A DNA stretch of 64,000 nt from Blepharisma stoltei (lineage: Eukaryota; Ciliophora; Heterotrichea; Heterotrichida; Blepharismidae), in assembly GCA_914767885.1 (NCBI GenBank), contig CAJZBQ010000022.1:434001-498000 (forward strand), read 5' to 3'. Positions 52,180 to 63,331 of the stretch are shown here, one piece after another; position 1 is the stretch's first letter, and each line of letters begins with the position of its first letter. A model generated the notes under the pieces. That model saw only the letters and a list, made by a program, of their open reading frames with translations, was not told the DNA's origin and did no database searches. The position numbers and the translations under genes are program-made.

Positions 52180-52869
52180 ATGAGAAAAACTATCATCGCT
52201 CCTTCTGTTTTGTCAGCTAATTTATCATGCTTATTAGAAGACTCACGCAATGTGATTGACCAAGGTGCTGACTGGATACATTTGGATGTGATGGATGGAC
52301 ACTTTGTCCCAAATTTGTCATTTGGGCCACCAGTTATAAAGTCATTGAGGGATGGGATTTCCGATGTCTTTTTTGATTGTCATATGATGGTAAGTCATCC
52401 TTGGAATTGGGTAGAGGCTGTAAAAAAGGCTGGAGGCTCTGGCTATACTTTTCATATAGAAACAACTCCGGAGGAGTCTCAATTTTTTGGATTATTAAAT
52501 GATATCAGAGCTAAAGGGATGAAAACTGGAATAGCCTTGAAACCAGGAACACAGCTTTCAGAGATGCTTTATGATGGAATTAGGAGAGGATTAATTGATA
52601 TGGTATTGATTATGACGGTAGAACCAGGGTTTTCAGGGCAGAAATTTATGGCTGATATGATGGAAAAAGTAAGAAGCCTTAGGAGAGATTTTCCAGAGCT
52701 GAATGTTGAAGTAGATGGAGGGGTGAAGGTGGAAAATATTGATATAGTTGCTGATGCTGGAGCAAATGTAATTGTTTCAGCAACTGGGGTTTTTGAGCAT
52801 CCAAATCCAAGAGAAGCAATTAGAGTTATGAGAGAGAGTATAGATAGTAAACAAAATAATAGTAATTAG
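52180..52869 (+). CDS. rpe: ribulose-phosphate 3-epimerase
   Basis: 229 aa, uninterrupted, typical family length. It interconverts ribulose 5-phosphate and xylulose 5-phosphate in the pentose phosphate pathway. TIM-barrel motifs: IIAPSVLSANLSCLLEDSRN, WIHLDVMDGHFVPNLSFGP, FDCHMMVSHPWNW, LIDMVLIMTVEPGFSGQKFM and EVDGGVKVENI. The metal-binding residues (His of HLDVMDGH, Asp of VMDG, His of CHMM and Asp of VDGG) are all present. Starts 12 nt after the ABC gene stop. Stop TAG. Confidence 0.97.
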   Translation: MRKTIIAPSVLSANLSCLLEDSRNVIDQGADWIHLDVMDGHFVPNLSFGPPVIKSLRDGISDVFFDCHMMVSHPWNWVEAVKKAGGSGYTFHIETTPEESQFFGLLNDIRAKGMKTGIALKPGTQLSEMLYDGIRRGLIDMVLIMTVEPGFSGQKFMADMMEKVRSLRRDFPELNVEVDGGVKVENIDIVADAGANVIVSATGVFEHPNPREAIRVMRESIDSKQNNSN

Positions 52870-53469
52870 GGAATTTTTATGGGTTTACTAAAATCTCCCT
52901 TTAATGGTTGGAAGCCAACTTAGCCTTCATATTTTCTAATCTTTAAGGCAGATAAATTATTATCTCTTCTGCAGCAATAATTCCAGCGAATACTCAACAT
53001 ATTGTTAAGTTTTATAGAAAAATCCCTTTAATAGTTCATAAGCAAGGAATTCGCCCACTCATCGAACTATTCATAGGAATTAAGTATAATAGATCTTGTT
53101 GACTTAATGTATAATAAACATATATTTCCTCTTCTAAACTACAAATTTGATGATTTTTAAACTCTTTATTTATTTCAATTTAAATATATATAGCAATTGA
53201 ATAGCAGTTTTGGTCTCATATTCAATTATATGAAAGATAAAGCTTAAAGCGACGGGAGATAACAGAATGCTCTCTTGATGAGGCAATTGAACTTTAAGGA
53301 TAATGCGAACTGGAGTGAATATCGAGCTGAAAATTAAGTTCAGCATCAGGAGATGAGCATCGGTAGTTCAGCCGCTGAGCTTCAAAATGGAGGAGATTGA
53401 GATGCCAATATTTCTTTTAATGCTTGAGTAATTCATCAATTGAGAAACCAGGGATTTAAACTGAATTTA

Positions 53470-53830
53470 AAAGCAGTCTTTTCTTATTAGTGATGATGCA
53501 CTTTGGCACCCTTTAATTTCAGAGTACAGACTCCAAGCCGATAGGCAAGTGCAGCCAAAACAAATGTGTATCCGATAGGCTGTGGCTACTTTTCTCTGGT
53601 TGGAAATAAGGGTATCCAGTAATGTTTTGACCCTCGGACATTTTCTACTGTTTGTTGCAAAGTGGATGAACCTCATGTGTGGGAATTGTTGGTGACAGCG
53701 TCAACTAATTCCTGTCTTTAATTAACTTCCTAGAATTTGTTGGGCATTAATGTTCGCAGACAGAGAAACTTTGCAAGGAAGGTCTTTGTTAACTGCGTCA
53801 TGAATGTAGCTATCCCTATCTTTAATATTT
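53470..53830 (+). mobile_element. diverged family A retroposon, copy 4
   Basis: Similar order of blocks to 184-740 (GGCACCC, GGTTGGAAATA, AGGTCTTTG) but more diverged. The tail is ATCTTTAATATTTAACTTAACC. The 5' limit is uncertain. Confidence 0.55.
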
Positions 53831-53904
53831 AACTTAACCTTTCTATTTTTTCGCAATTCAAGAGATTTAATTTATTATAAAACTATCAGCTGATTACTGC
53901 CATA

Positions 53905-54428
53905 CTCATAATTAAATTTGGCATCTCGGCCCAAGGCATGACCTTCCGGCTATGCAGCCTCGAGCACATATTTAATTATATCCGGCAAGGTTTTTATAAC
54001 CCAGAAATGGACAGCAATATCAGGTAAGCAATTCCAGCAGTTTGAGAAACTTGATCTAAGTCCCTTTTCAGGATAGCGAAAAAGGGAAGGCTTAGAGTTG
54101 GAAAGGAGAACCCTAGCGGCGTCTCTTGACACTTCGGGCAGCTCTTAGTATGAAAACAAGAGTTGCATCTTGGGCTCTGAGTTAGAACTTTTGCCGACAG
54201 TCGGCGAGAAATTCCATTTTTCGAAATTTCCCTGCAGATAACCCATGTCGAGCTCGAAGAGTCGGAGAGCTGTCGAAATCCTAACGCTCAAAGCCGAGGG
54301 ACCACACAGTCTTGATACCGATACAAAGAAGGAGTGGAGAACCCCTAAGTAGGGACGGAAGCCTGCACAGGTAATGTGGTAGTGGACGTTAAACGGAAGA
54401 CTTAGCCCTTCAAACTAATAAATGTGTG
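53905..54428 (+). mobile_element. SINE-like retroposon family B, copy 2
   Basis: 524 bp with a 14-bp duplication TGATTACTGCCATA (53891-53904, 54429-54442). Shares ATATCCGGCAAGGTTTT, ATGGACAGCAAT and GTAGTGGACGTTAA with 15082-15622. Confidence 0.83.
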
Positions 54429-54579
54429 TGATTACTGCCATAGTCCATTTTGCATATATCGTCAGAAGACAGAAATTAAAATAAATAGCGGGCTAATGCC
54501 AGCGCCTGGTCTCATATATTTTCTAATGAAAGATAAGTAAAGAGGAAAAAATTAATTTTAAATAGATTTAAGAATTTCC

Positions 54580-54846
54580 ATGAGTGGTTATTCCTTTAGA
54601 GCAGGTATAACTCAACCAGACTTATTTCTCCCACTCCGCCTAATCCCTAGAGATTTCATTTTAAATAAAAAAGGAAAAAGAAAATGAATAGCTCACCATT
54701 ATGGATTTAACAATGTCAAATTGATTTTAATGGTTTCATCTAAACTTAAACCGTCAGGAGGCGGTGGAGGGAAAGGGCGCCAATGCCAATCTATAGCAGT
54801 TCGCTATAAATCCGTGAGTCATATCCTTACACTCTTTGATTGTTAA
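54580..54846 (+). CDS. possible small gene or remnant
   Basis: 88-codon frame open only with TGA as Trp (KRKWIAHHYGF). It reads MSGYSFRAGITQPDLFLPL, then a Gly-rich stretch SGGGGGKGRQ. No family recognised; it lies in a repeat-rich area, so it may be part of an element. Confidence 0.3.
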
Positions 54847-55383
54847 TCCTTTCAAGCTGAGAACCTGCACTTCTGCAACTCAATTATAATTCCAAGCCAG
54901 CTTCTAGTATCAGAATCTCTTCTGGTACTTGATAGACACAAAATTTAACCTCTCGGAATAGCATAGCAAGCTGAAAGCCTTGTAAATAGGAAACTCAAAC
55001 CAAAAATAACCATTCGAAGATTAAGCCATAATAATAAAATGGCTAAATAAGAAATTGGTTATATCCGAAACCCTTCCTCCTCTGTATTTATTATTATTGA
55101 GTTCAGTTTTTGACGTGGATTTGTCTAAAATGCGAATATGGAATTACTGAATAGGCTAGTTCGATATCTCAATTAAAAAAGAGACATATGCTTTTACTGC
55201 ATGACCACCGGAGGATGGTGACCTAAGGTGGAGCTCGCTCTAGAGTGAGATTCAGGTAAAGTTATGTGACTCTTAAAGGCTTTTCAGGCCCTTTTGGTGG
55301 TCATCGGCAATGCTTGCTAGAAAAATTGTCTGCTGACGTCACCAATAGGAAGTTAAAAGGGTGGGCTATAGGCTGAATGGTTA

Positions 55384-56241
55384 CTTCACACGACGACTAT
55401 TTCATAACGACTATTTTTTTTTGGCCTATTTTTTTTTGGCCTATTTTTTTTTGCATATTTTTTTTTTGGCCTATTTTTTTGGCCTATTTTTTTTTAGCCT
55501 ATTTTTTTTGCCTGGCCTCATTCATGAAGCTGCTGAGAGGACTAAAACCTTATTGAGAAAGAGAGACTTTTCCTTACGCGATTAATATTGAGTAAATTAA
55601 GTGGAAAACTCCTAATTAAATCTAAAATTCTCGAAATTTTAAAAAGCAAATAATTGGTATTCATTGAGTAAGAAATCTGCTACTCCCCCCCCCTCCGTGA
55701 GTGAACAAAAAAAATTTTGTTCACTCACGGAGGGGGTTAATTTTTTTTTTTTTAAAAACATTTATATATAAATTTTATAAAAATTATTTTTTTTTCGAAA
55801 TTTAAATAAACCCTAATTCGCAAAAATTGGAAAGTAAATATTAATTTAATTTATAAAATTTATGTTTTAAAAGGCAATTCGTTTAAAAATTAAACAGAAT
55901 TAGCTCTAGATTTCATTATACTAATTATTATTTATATATCAAATTTTTTTTCCATAAAAAATTTTGTTCACTCACGGAGGGTGGGTTTTTTGGGCAAAAA
56001 ATAGCGATTTTTCTAATGGTTTTGTTCACTCACGGAGGGGGGGGGAGTAAGGGTGCATTTTTTGTTGGTTAAATCGTTTAAAACACACATTAAAAATTAT
56101 ATTAAAATAATTAGTATAGAATTATGGCCAAATATTGGTAAAAAATAGCTAAAAAATTGTCAAAAAAAAAGGCCAGAAAAATAGGCCAAAAAAAAATAGG
56201 CCAAAAAAAAATAGTCGTTATGAAATAGTCGTCGTGTGAAG
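55384..56241. mobile_element. TIR element with T-rich tandem repeats, hosting a MITE
   Basis: Outer inverted repeats CTTCACACGACGACTATTTC (left) and its complement (right end at 56241). Each arm continues into tandem units of TTTTTTTTTGGCCTA, more at the left than the right. A MITE is inserted in the middle. Confidence 0.75.
55681..56047 (+). mobile_element. MITE, near full length, 367 bp, nested
   Basis: Flanked by TA (55681-55682, 56048-56049). Complete four-motif structure. Here the left flank is CTA rather than TAA, so only TA is duplicated. Confidence 0.9.
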
Positions 56242-56414
56242 ATACGAGGCTGAAGGGGGCACACATGCTAAAACCTTAAACGTAAGTAAGGATTTAAACA
56301 CAACCAAATTCCATCTAAATTTATAACTAAGAGTGATTATAATTTTCCTATAGATTTTTGATGTGTATTAATTACTATTTTAATTATTCCATTGATAAGT
56401 TCACTGATATTTAA

Positions 56415-57726
56415 ATGGCCCATACGCTATTTCCACTCCCTTATTCCTATACAGCTCTTGAACCTCATATGGATGCTAGAACTCTTGAAGTCCATTATAC
56501 AGCTCATCACAATTCTTATGTGACCAAGCTAAATGCAGCTCTTGCTGATTTCCCGGACAAAGCCAATCTCGATCTTACTGCTTTGCAGCATCTTGTATCA
56601 GGCACTAACCCTGCTGTCATCAACAACGCAGGTGGACACTATAATCACACTCTTTTTTGGCAGAATATGGGCCCTGTTGGTTCTTCAAACCCAGCTCCAT
56701 TTGGAGAACTTGCTGCCAAAATTGATCAAAAATTTGGCTCATTTCAAGCTTTTAAAGAGCAATTTACAGCTGCCGCTGTTAATAAATTTGCATCTGGTTG
56801 GGCATTTTTGACTGTCAAGCAGGATGGGACGCTTGAAGTCCATAACACTCCTGGACATGAAAACCCTCTCATGGACGGAATTGGAACAGTCCATGGAGTC
56901 CCAATTCTGACTTGTGATGTTTGGGAGCATGCCTATTATTTGAAATATCAACAGAGGAGGCCTGAATTTGTGGAAAATTGGTGGAAAATTGTCAACTGGG
57001 ATGCCGTGGTGAAAAATTATGAAAATTATGCAAAGAAAGGGCAGGCAGTGCCATTTGCTAGACCTGCTAAGAAAAGTGGGTGCTGTAGTATTTTTTTTAC
57101 AAAAGAGATAGAATATGATTACCATTCTCTGGTTAATCTAAACTTGCTTAAAAACTTAAGCGCTATGACTGGTTTTCCATTTTCAAAAGTAGTTGATTGT
57201 AGCATCAAGTTGGAGGAGATTGGTTATATCTTAGATGAGCTTGACCTTGAAACTATAATAAATAAAATGGCATTCGGTTCGAGAGAAATTAGCTTTGCTA
57301 ATTTTCTCTCCATCATGGAATTTTATTTATAGGGTTAGGTTTTCACTCGAGAACTTCTGGACAGTAATAGCAGTTTAACTCTGGGGATAAACCAGAGGAA
57401 CCACTCCTCAGTCCTCTCAAGATTTCGGGCTTTTTACCTCTCAGCACATCCCCACGGGAGGATGACCCTTTAGGCGGAACACGCGCAGGAGCTGAGTCGA
57501 GCGACAAGGGCGACGGCATCGCGCCGGGTGAGACGTGCAGCAAGGCTGGTGAAGCAGGAGTTGATAGAAGGCTTGGCCAGGGCTGACCTGTTCCAAGATG
57601 GCTCGCCTACGTCACTAGTTTTGCCATAGGCCCTTTTGGGCTGCGGCACTAGACACCTTAAACACCAGATAATTAAGTAAGTAAGACCTTGAAACTATAG
57701 GGAGCTTGATGATAAGTATGGAATAA
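56415..57726 (+). CDS. Fe/Mn superoxide dismutase with C-terminal extension and a retroposon IES
   Basis: 289 aa after removing a 442-bp IES (57256..57697). Residues 1-200 form a full Fe/Mn SOD: FPLPYSYTALEPHMD, HHNSYVTKLN (first ligand His region), GGHYNHTLFW, KFASGWAFL and the metal motif DVWEHAYYLKYQ. It dismutates superoxide. There is no clear targeting peptide. A 90-residue extension follows (SGCCSIFFTKEIEYDYHSLV, EEIGYILDELDLETI), not usual for the family. The frame read straight through the germline DNA would end inside the retroposon; after excision it ends IGSLMISME with TAA. Confidence 0.9.
57256..57697 (+). mobile_element. IES made by a retroposon (family E), 442 bp
   Basis: Retroposon about 57258-57684, starting ATAAATAAAATGGCATTCGG and ending GATAATTAAGTAAGTAA. 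The 15-bp duplication GACCTTGAAACTATA (57243-57257, 57685-57699) carries the TA pointer. Removal leaves the SOD gene in frame. Confidence 0.85.
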
Positions 57727-58998
57727 GTTAAAGAAAATTTTTTAATTTTTGAAGCTATTGAAATAAATGTGCATGGCTCATGCACCGATATGGATTGCTA
57801 TCATTGAAAATGTAGCAGTTCTAAATGACTTCATATTTTGTTTCTTAGAGCGGATTCCTAGTGATTAAGAAAAATATTCAGAATATAAATAAAATATCTC
57901 TTGTTTTAAACTAATTTAATCTAATTTAATATAATTATTTTTTAATAATGATCAAAATAACTTTAATAATTAGCATAACTAAGGCAAATAAAGTCAAGAC
58001 ATATTTATAACCCAAGTGGTCTTTTTTAGCGAAATAATTTTTAAAAAAATTTATATTATAAAAAAATTAACAATATATAATTATTAGTATCAGCCTCTTA
58101 GGCCTATCGCAAAGGTATAGCTAAATCATTAAGATAAAGTAATTTCGCAATCGTTGTAGCAATATATGGTTTTGTTCTTTGTTTTAGAAATCTTCCATAA
58201 ATATCTTCATGCTATATTTTGCGACCATTTTTTCTGCTGATTTTCTAATTTCTCTTCAACAGATTTTTATACTGTACTAGTTGGCCAACTAGATCTCTTA
58301 TAAGTTACTCATAGAATTTATACTTGACCTTTGAGTAGATCATGAAATAATTTGTAATTGCAACTTCAAGCAAAAAATAACATAAAATTTCCGTGATTTT
58401 TACTGATTTTCAATGAGTCGTACAAGTTTGAATGAGCTGATCAAAATAGTTAGCTCCATCCATTCTATATGCACATTATCAAATTAAGGCTTCCCTTTAT
58501 CGGCTTCAGTTCTGCAGGAGTCCTATCAACAAAAGATAAATCCATCAAGAAGAATAGCCAATTACCCTTCGATAGATTGAAACGTGGTTTTGAATAGAAA
58601 TAATGATGGATTCAAATATCTGATAATTTCACTAATAACTTCTTCATAAAAAACCCTAAATAAAAAAAGAAATGGCGTAATTTCTTCTGAACTAAAGCTG
58701 TTTAGGATGAGAGCATAATAATCTCTTCTATTAGATTCTGAGGATTCAGTTCAGTTATCAGGGAAAATTTCACCAGTAGAGATATTTCTTCATCTTCTTC
58801 ATATGAGAAAGTTGCTCCAGAAAAGCTACTAAATGATTCTTCTGCTCTAGAATCAATCTTATATTATTCAAGCCTTATGACTATCCATATTACTATTTTA
58901 ATTATTATACTAAATAAAGTATCTGCTTTAGATAGTATATTATTAGTTGATGATAGCTTTAATATAAATTAAAACTAAACTCTAATAAATTTTATTAT
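57727..58998. other. intergenic; decayed coding-like stretches
   Basis: AT-rich. Two frames look coding-like: minus 58465-58647 and its continuation to about 58090, and plus 58708-58970 (SSSSSYEKVAPEKLLNDSSA), ending just before the receptor gene's stop. Neither has clear family support. Confidence 0.35.
58465..58647 (-). pseudogene. possible decayed ORF, transposon-like
   Basis: 60-codon frame readable with TGA as Trp (KLSDIWIHHYFYSKPRF, FVDRTPAELKPIKG), then TAG. The same frame stays coding-like with only TAG/TAA breaks for another 370 bp (KSVEEKLENQQKKWSQNIAW). It might be a worn transposase; no catalytic motif can be confirmed. Confidence 0.3.
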
Positions 58999-61900
58999 TT
59001 AATACGCTTGCTTCACAATAGAAAAATCTTTGGATGCATATTCATCAGAAGCACGACTAGGTACGATTTTTGAAAGGGCGGTTTTTGAGAGCTTACCAAA
59101 TGTAAACGCGAACCTAAATAGATGAGTTGTATCCAGACCTTTTCTTCTATACAGCAGACTTGGATATTTTTTTCTTTGCACATAAATACCGACAGCACCA
59201 ATTAAAACCCATCCTATACAAACTAACAGAAATAAAATTAAATAACCTCCTTCAACATTAGATGAGATCGTTGAAAGCACAGAAAGCCATAATACGCCTA
59301 TTAAGCTTAAGGCTTGCCATCAGCAAAATCTTGGATAATTATAAGGTTTCCATCTAAATATAAATCCAATATAAGCAGCCATTATGACAGCAAATAAAGC
59401 TCCATGAATTGCGCTATCTGCCCTTTTAACTGTTTTATTCATAGCAATAAGTATGATTTGGACTACAGATTTAACCATTAAAAATAAAGGAGACGTATAA
59501 ATGTGCAAATTCATCTGCAACTCTTGCCACAAAGGTCTACAAAATATTGCAAGAGGCTCATAGCATAAAAGAGCTATAAAAGAAAAAATTGCGTATATTA
59601 AATGATTACCCTTTCAGCAAAAATAATAGCAATCTTGAACAAGAAAACTGTCAGTAAAATCCTCTCCAATAGATTGATCGCACACAAATACATTTAAACA
59701 CATCGAAATAAACGGAATAAAGCATAAATTACCTAAAATCGGCATTAAATAGTCTGCAAGTCAAGCTAAAAATCTTAAAAATGATACGCTGGGAAATTTT
59801 TCATCCAATCTGAGTAGAATAACAGCGCAAAAAATTAATCAAACGGTAATAGCTCCATAGATCCCATCAATTACAATTCAAAATACCCCGTTTTTAAGCT
59901 TTAAAGAGTTTTCTAAGTTGAGGGAAAAAGAATTGCTGATTTTTGCTAAGAAGCTACTGATTAGAGTTATATCTGGCCCGATCGCTACGAACTGGAAAAA
60001 TTCAATGCCAATTGTTATCTGAACAATAAAATCTTGCAAAGAAATTTCTTGCCTTTCTTTAAGTTCTTTTATATTGATATTTCACCACGTTTTTCATATA
60101 TATGCGGCAGAAACAAAAGAGATTAAAGCAAATCCAAAGCAAATGCCAAAAGCGAGAATTCTTCCTTTTGTAAACGTCCTTACCAGTTTATCAGAAAAAG
60201 GGCATTCGTTATCTTGATTTCTTAGATCTTCCGGCTTCATAGTGGACCCATCTCCATAAATAATCGGTATATCAATTGTTAGCATTACGCTGCTATACGG
60301 GTGAAATTCTCCTATTTTATAAGCAGTCACATTACCAGAAGCTGCATCTATTTTATTAACATTAATATCAAAATTTTCCATAATCCTGTCATTGCTGTCT
60401 TTATCAATCGAAAACTTTCCTGTGCATCCAATAAATTTCTGAGCTCTCATTGTCAAATTTAGCTGATAAGGATCATAATAGTCAAGTCCTTGATTTATCA
60501 TCGAATCCAACGCAACCGCTATATAATAAGCTGCATCATAATAATTGCAAGCATATGAATAAGGGACTACATTATAAAGAGATGCTATTTTTGAGTACGC
60601 AAAGTGTCCAACTTTTCCAACCCAGTTTTGTCCAGAAATAATGATCATCGGAACTCCTGTATCTTTCACTTTATAAGTATACATAAAATCGTACTCTCCC
60701 AATGTAAGAAATAATGAACTTGAAACAAAAATTACGAGATCACCTTTTCTTAGGCCTAAATCATATAGCTCTTCAAGAACGTAATATAATTCAGGAGGCA
60801 TAAAGAATAAAGCCAAAAGCCTTGCTTGAGTACTAAAAACTGCTTTCAGTGAATCAGAATATTTTTTTATGGTGGTTCTATTTAGATTATCAGGGATCTC
60901 CCTCAAGCTTTCAGGGTTTAGAATTTCTAAGCCATATTTCTTGGCATTTTCTATAAGTGTGGAATATGATACCTTGTTTGATGGGTCATCAGAATATAAG
61001 ACACAGAGTTTATTTCAGCCTAAAACTTTTAAAAAAAGCGAACTCAAAGCAAGTATGTAGTCGTTCGAAATGGCGATTCTTGTAAACATAGGATAAAGTG
61101 CGGTTGAGCTCAGTGCATGGCCTAATGCTACTGACCCAACGACTGGAATTGTTACATTTAAGCTTGTAAAGAGCTTCATTTCTCCAGTTGCTATTACAGA
61201 AGCGCTTGATATATGAGCTAATCCAATTTTATCTATATCTTTGGTAAAGCAAGGTCTGGCAAACTTTTCATCATAATTCAATGTGCCGCAGTCATAAATG
61301 AAGTATCTAACTTGGAAATTTTTTAAAATCCCTAATGTGTTGTCATTTATCAAGCTTCATGCTGTATATGCACCGTTACAAAAAAGGGGTATAGTTGTCA
61401 TTGGAGGAGTGCCAGGATTAGTCGCACCTCCAGATATTGATACGTGCAATATTTTTTTGTCTGATTTTGGCGCATTATGAGTATTTCCAGGGAAAATTAA
61501 ATTTTTTACTATTTTTACTTCTCCATCAAAGACTGAGCCAATGATTTCTCTTTTCCCCTCCTGAATATTAATGATAGAAAATTGATTTTTCTGGCTATAT
61601 CCTTTCATTAAATATCTTATTTCTTCAGCTGTCACTGGCTCTGCCGTGCTATTAAATAAATATTGCAATAAATTTTCAGTTGATTTAAATAAAAATTCCT
61701 TTTGAGAGCTTGCATATTCTTGGCCTTTTACAGTGATTATAATTGCTCCATCAATTTTGCAATCGTAACCACTGTTTTGATTTAAAATTAATCCATCTCC
61801 TTCCAGTAGAAGTTTTTTGGATTTCAATGATTCTTGAATTATCGATGAGAGAACAGAATTTGTAAAAATGTAATACAAAGTAGTGCCTAAAGGCTTGATA

Positions 61901-62808
61901 ACCCGATTTTACTAACTCTGCTCCTCATTTAAATTAGATAAAAATGGATAAAATTTCCAATTTTTAGCCCACTTTATTTTTTTAGCAGAAAATTTTTATA
62001 GGGAAAATTACTAATTTTTATAAAAATAGTAGTTTGGCTTAATTTAATGGAGGAAGTGCTAATAGAAAGCTAATTAAGCATTTGGCATGTTAAATCGATT
62101 CTACTTTAAATTAAATATATAAAAATCAAAAATATATATATTTTTTACAAATTATTTTATGTTTTATCAAAAAAAATTAACTCCATAAATTGGAGCAGAA
62201 TATTGGTTCCAATTTAAAGGACGAACTAAGCTTTCTATGTTTGTAAATGACTCTACAGCTAAATAATTAAAAGTTGCTGAATATTCTAAAAATTCGTTTT
62301 TATTGTATATATTATCTTCGTCAGCAATTACAAGTCCTTGAGTCCAGTTAAAGTAATCTAAAACTGTAAAATATGCATTCATTTGAGCTGAATGAGAAGT
62401 GACGATGTTGTAAGTCCATTTGTCATGGTATAAAGACTCATACCTTCTCTGAGGAACCAAGTGGATTTTCTTGTTTTCTTCACATAATTGAGAAAGGCTT
62501 AATTGTATTTCAAAATCGTCTGATAAATCAAGGACGATTAAAGTATCAGGATAAATATTGAGACACTCTGAAATTGCTGAATGGTTACAGTGATGTCAGT
62601 CAATAATTAAATTGAATTGGTTTTTTATTTCCTTGATCCAATTTTCGCTGGCTATGTTTTTATTATTTTGGGCAATAATAATATCAGCTGAAGAAGATAA
62701 GTTTAGCATAGATAACAAACATAATATCTTAACGAATCCTATGCCAGAAATGCCTTGCTTTTTTTTTGCTGATTTTTTATTCATTTTAGTATTAGAGTTG
62801 TAATTCAT
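58999..62808 (-). CDS. receptor-like protein: periplasmic-binding-type ectodomain and multi-TM C terminus
   Basis: 1160 aa after removing a 327-bp IES (61888..62214). The N terminus has a signal-like segment (IGFVKILCLLSMLNLSSS). A first ectodomain half (IIIAQNNKNIASENW, YNIVTSHSAQMNAYFTVLDY) precedes a second domain with family features of ANF/Leu-binding receptors: ISSASVIATGEMKLF, PVVGSVALGHALSSTALYPM, SYACNYYDAAYYIAVALDSM. Then 7-9 hydrophobic helices follow (ILAFGICFGFALISFVSAAY, GYLILFLLVCIGWVLIGAVG), like class C GPCRs. Many TGA Trp codons (IDWHHC, YIWKTWW). A ligand (amino acid or similar) is inferred only from the fold. Stop TAA. Confidence 0.8.
61888..62214. other. IES, 327 bp, family 2-like
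   Basis: The direct repeat CCTTTA in the gene's sense provides the TA (61888-61889, 62215-62216). It contains AACTCTGCTCC and TTGGAGCAGAATATTGG stretches related to the AAATTGGAAC family. Removal joins SLVRPL to GTTLYYIF. Confidence 0.75.
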
Positions 62809-63331
62809 TTACAAAAATCTGAAAGTTTAAAATTTGTATGTATAAGAAGATGTATACCCATAAAATAAATATATTAAAGTTAATAAGTAAACTCAAATCA
62901 ATAATAGCAAACATATTTCAAATTGAATTTTCTTATTTTCAAATTTTTATATACTAATAAAATATTAAACATAAATTATTTAAAACTTTTAATTTCCCAG
63001 AAATGATAGAGAAGCTAAACATCATTTTAAGATAATATTTTTGGTAATTAATTTATAATTAGTTATCAGAGAGCTCAGAATCTTTATCTTGACTGATTTT
63101 ATATTTTAATATAATCATAAATGAAAAGCAAAGTTTATATATATGATCAGCATAATTTTAATAATAATTTCAATTTTGCACTGGTAAAATAAATTATTAA
63201 AAATATTTATTTTTAGAAAAAGCTGTTATATAAATAAATAATCGAATCAAAACTATATTTATCCCTTCAAATTCAACAGCAACTTCTAACTATTAATTTT
63301 AAATAAGAATTACATTCTCTACAAATAGCTT
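62809..63331. other. divergent intergenic region, no feature seen
   Basis: AT-rich spacer between the receptor gene and the last gene; presumed promoters of both. Confidence 0.45.

Larger units (their letters stand above)
52870..56414. other. repeat-rich region without a firm gene
   Basis: Holds retroposons of families A and B, a large TIR element and a MITE (listed separately), plus unassigned AT-rich spacer. Imperfect direct repeats (GGTCTCATAT ... TGAAAGATAA) near 53213 and 54503 bracket the A/B cluster. A GC-rich stretch at 55200-55320 resembles part of element E. Confidence 0.6.

Noticed and set aside
57258-57332. SOD C terminus reading INKMAFGSREISFANFLSIM
   Set aside because: This part is the start of an inserted retroposon (flanking 15-bp duplication); the somatic gene should skip it.
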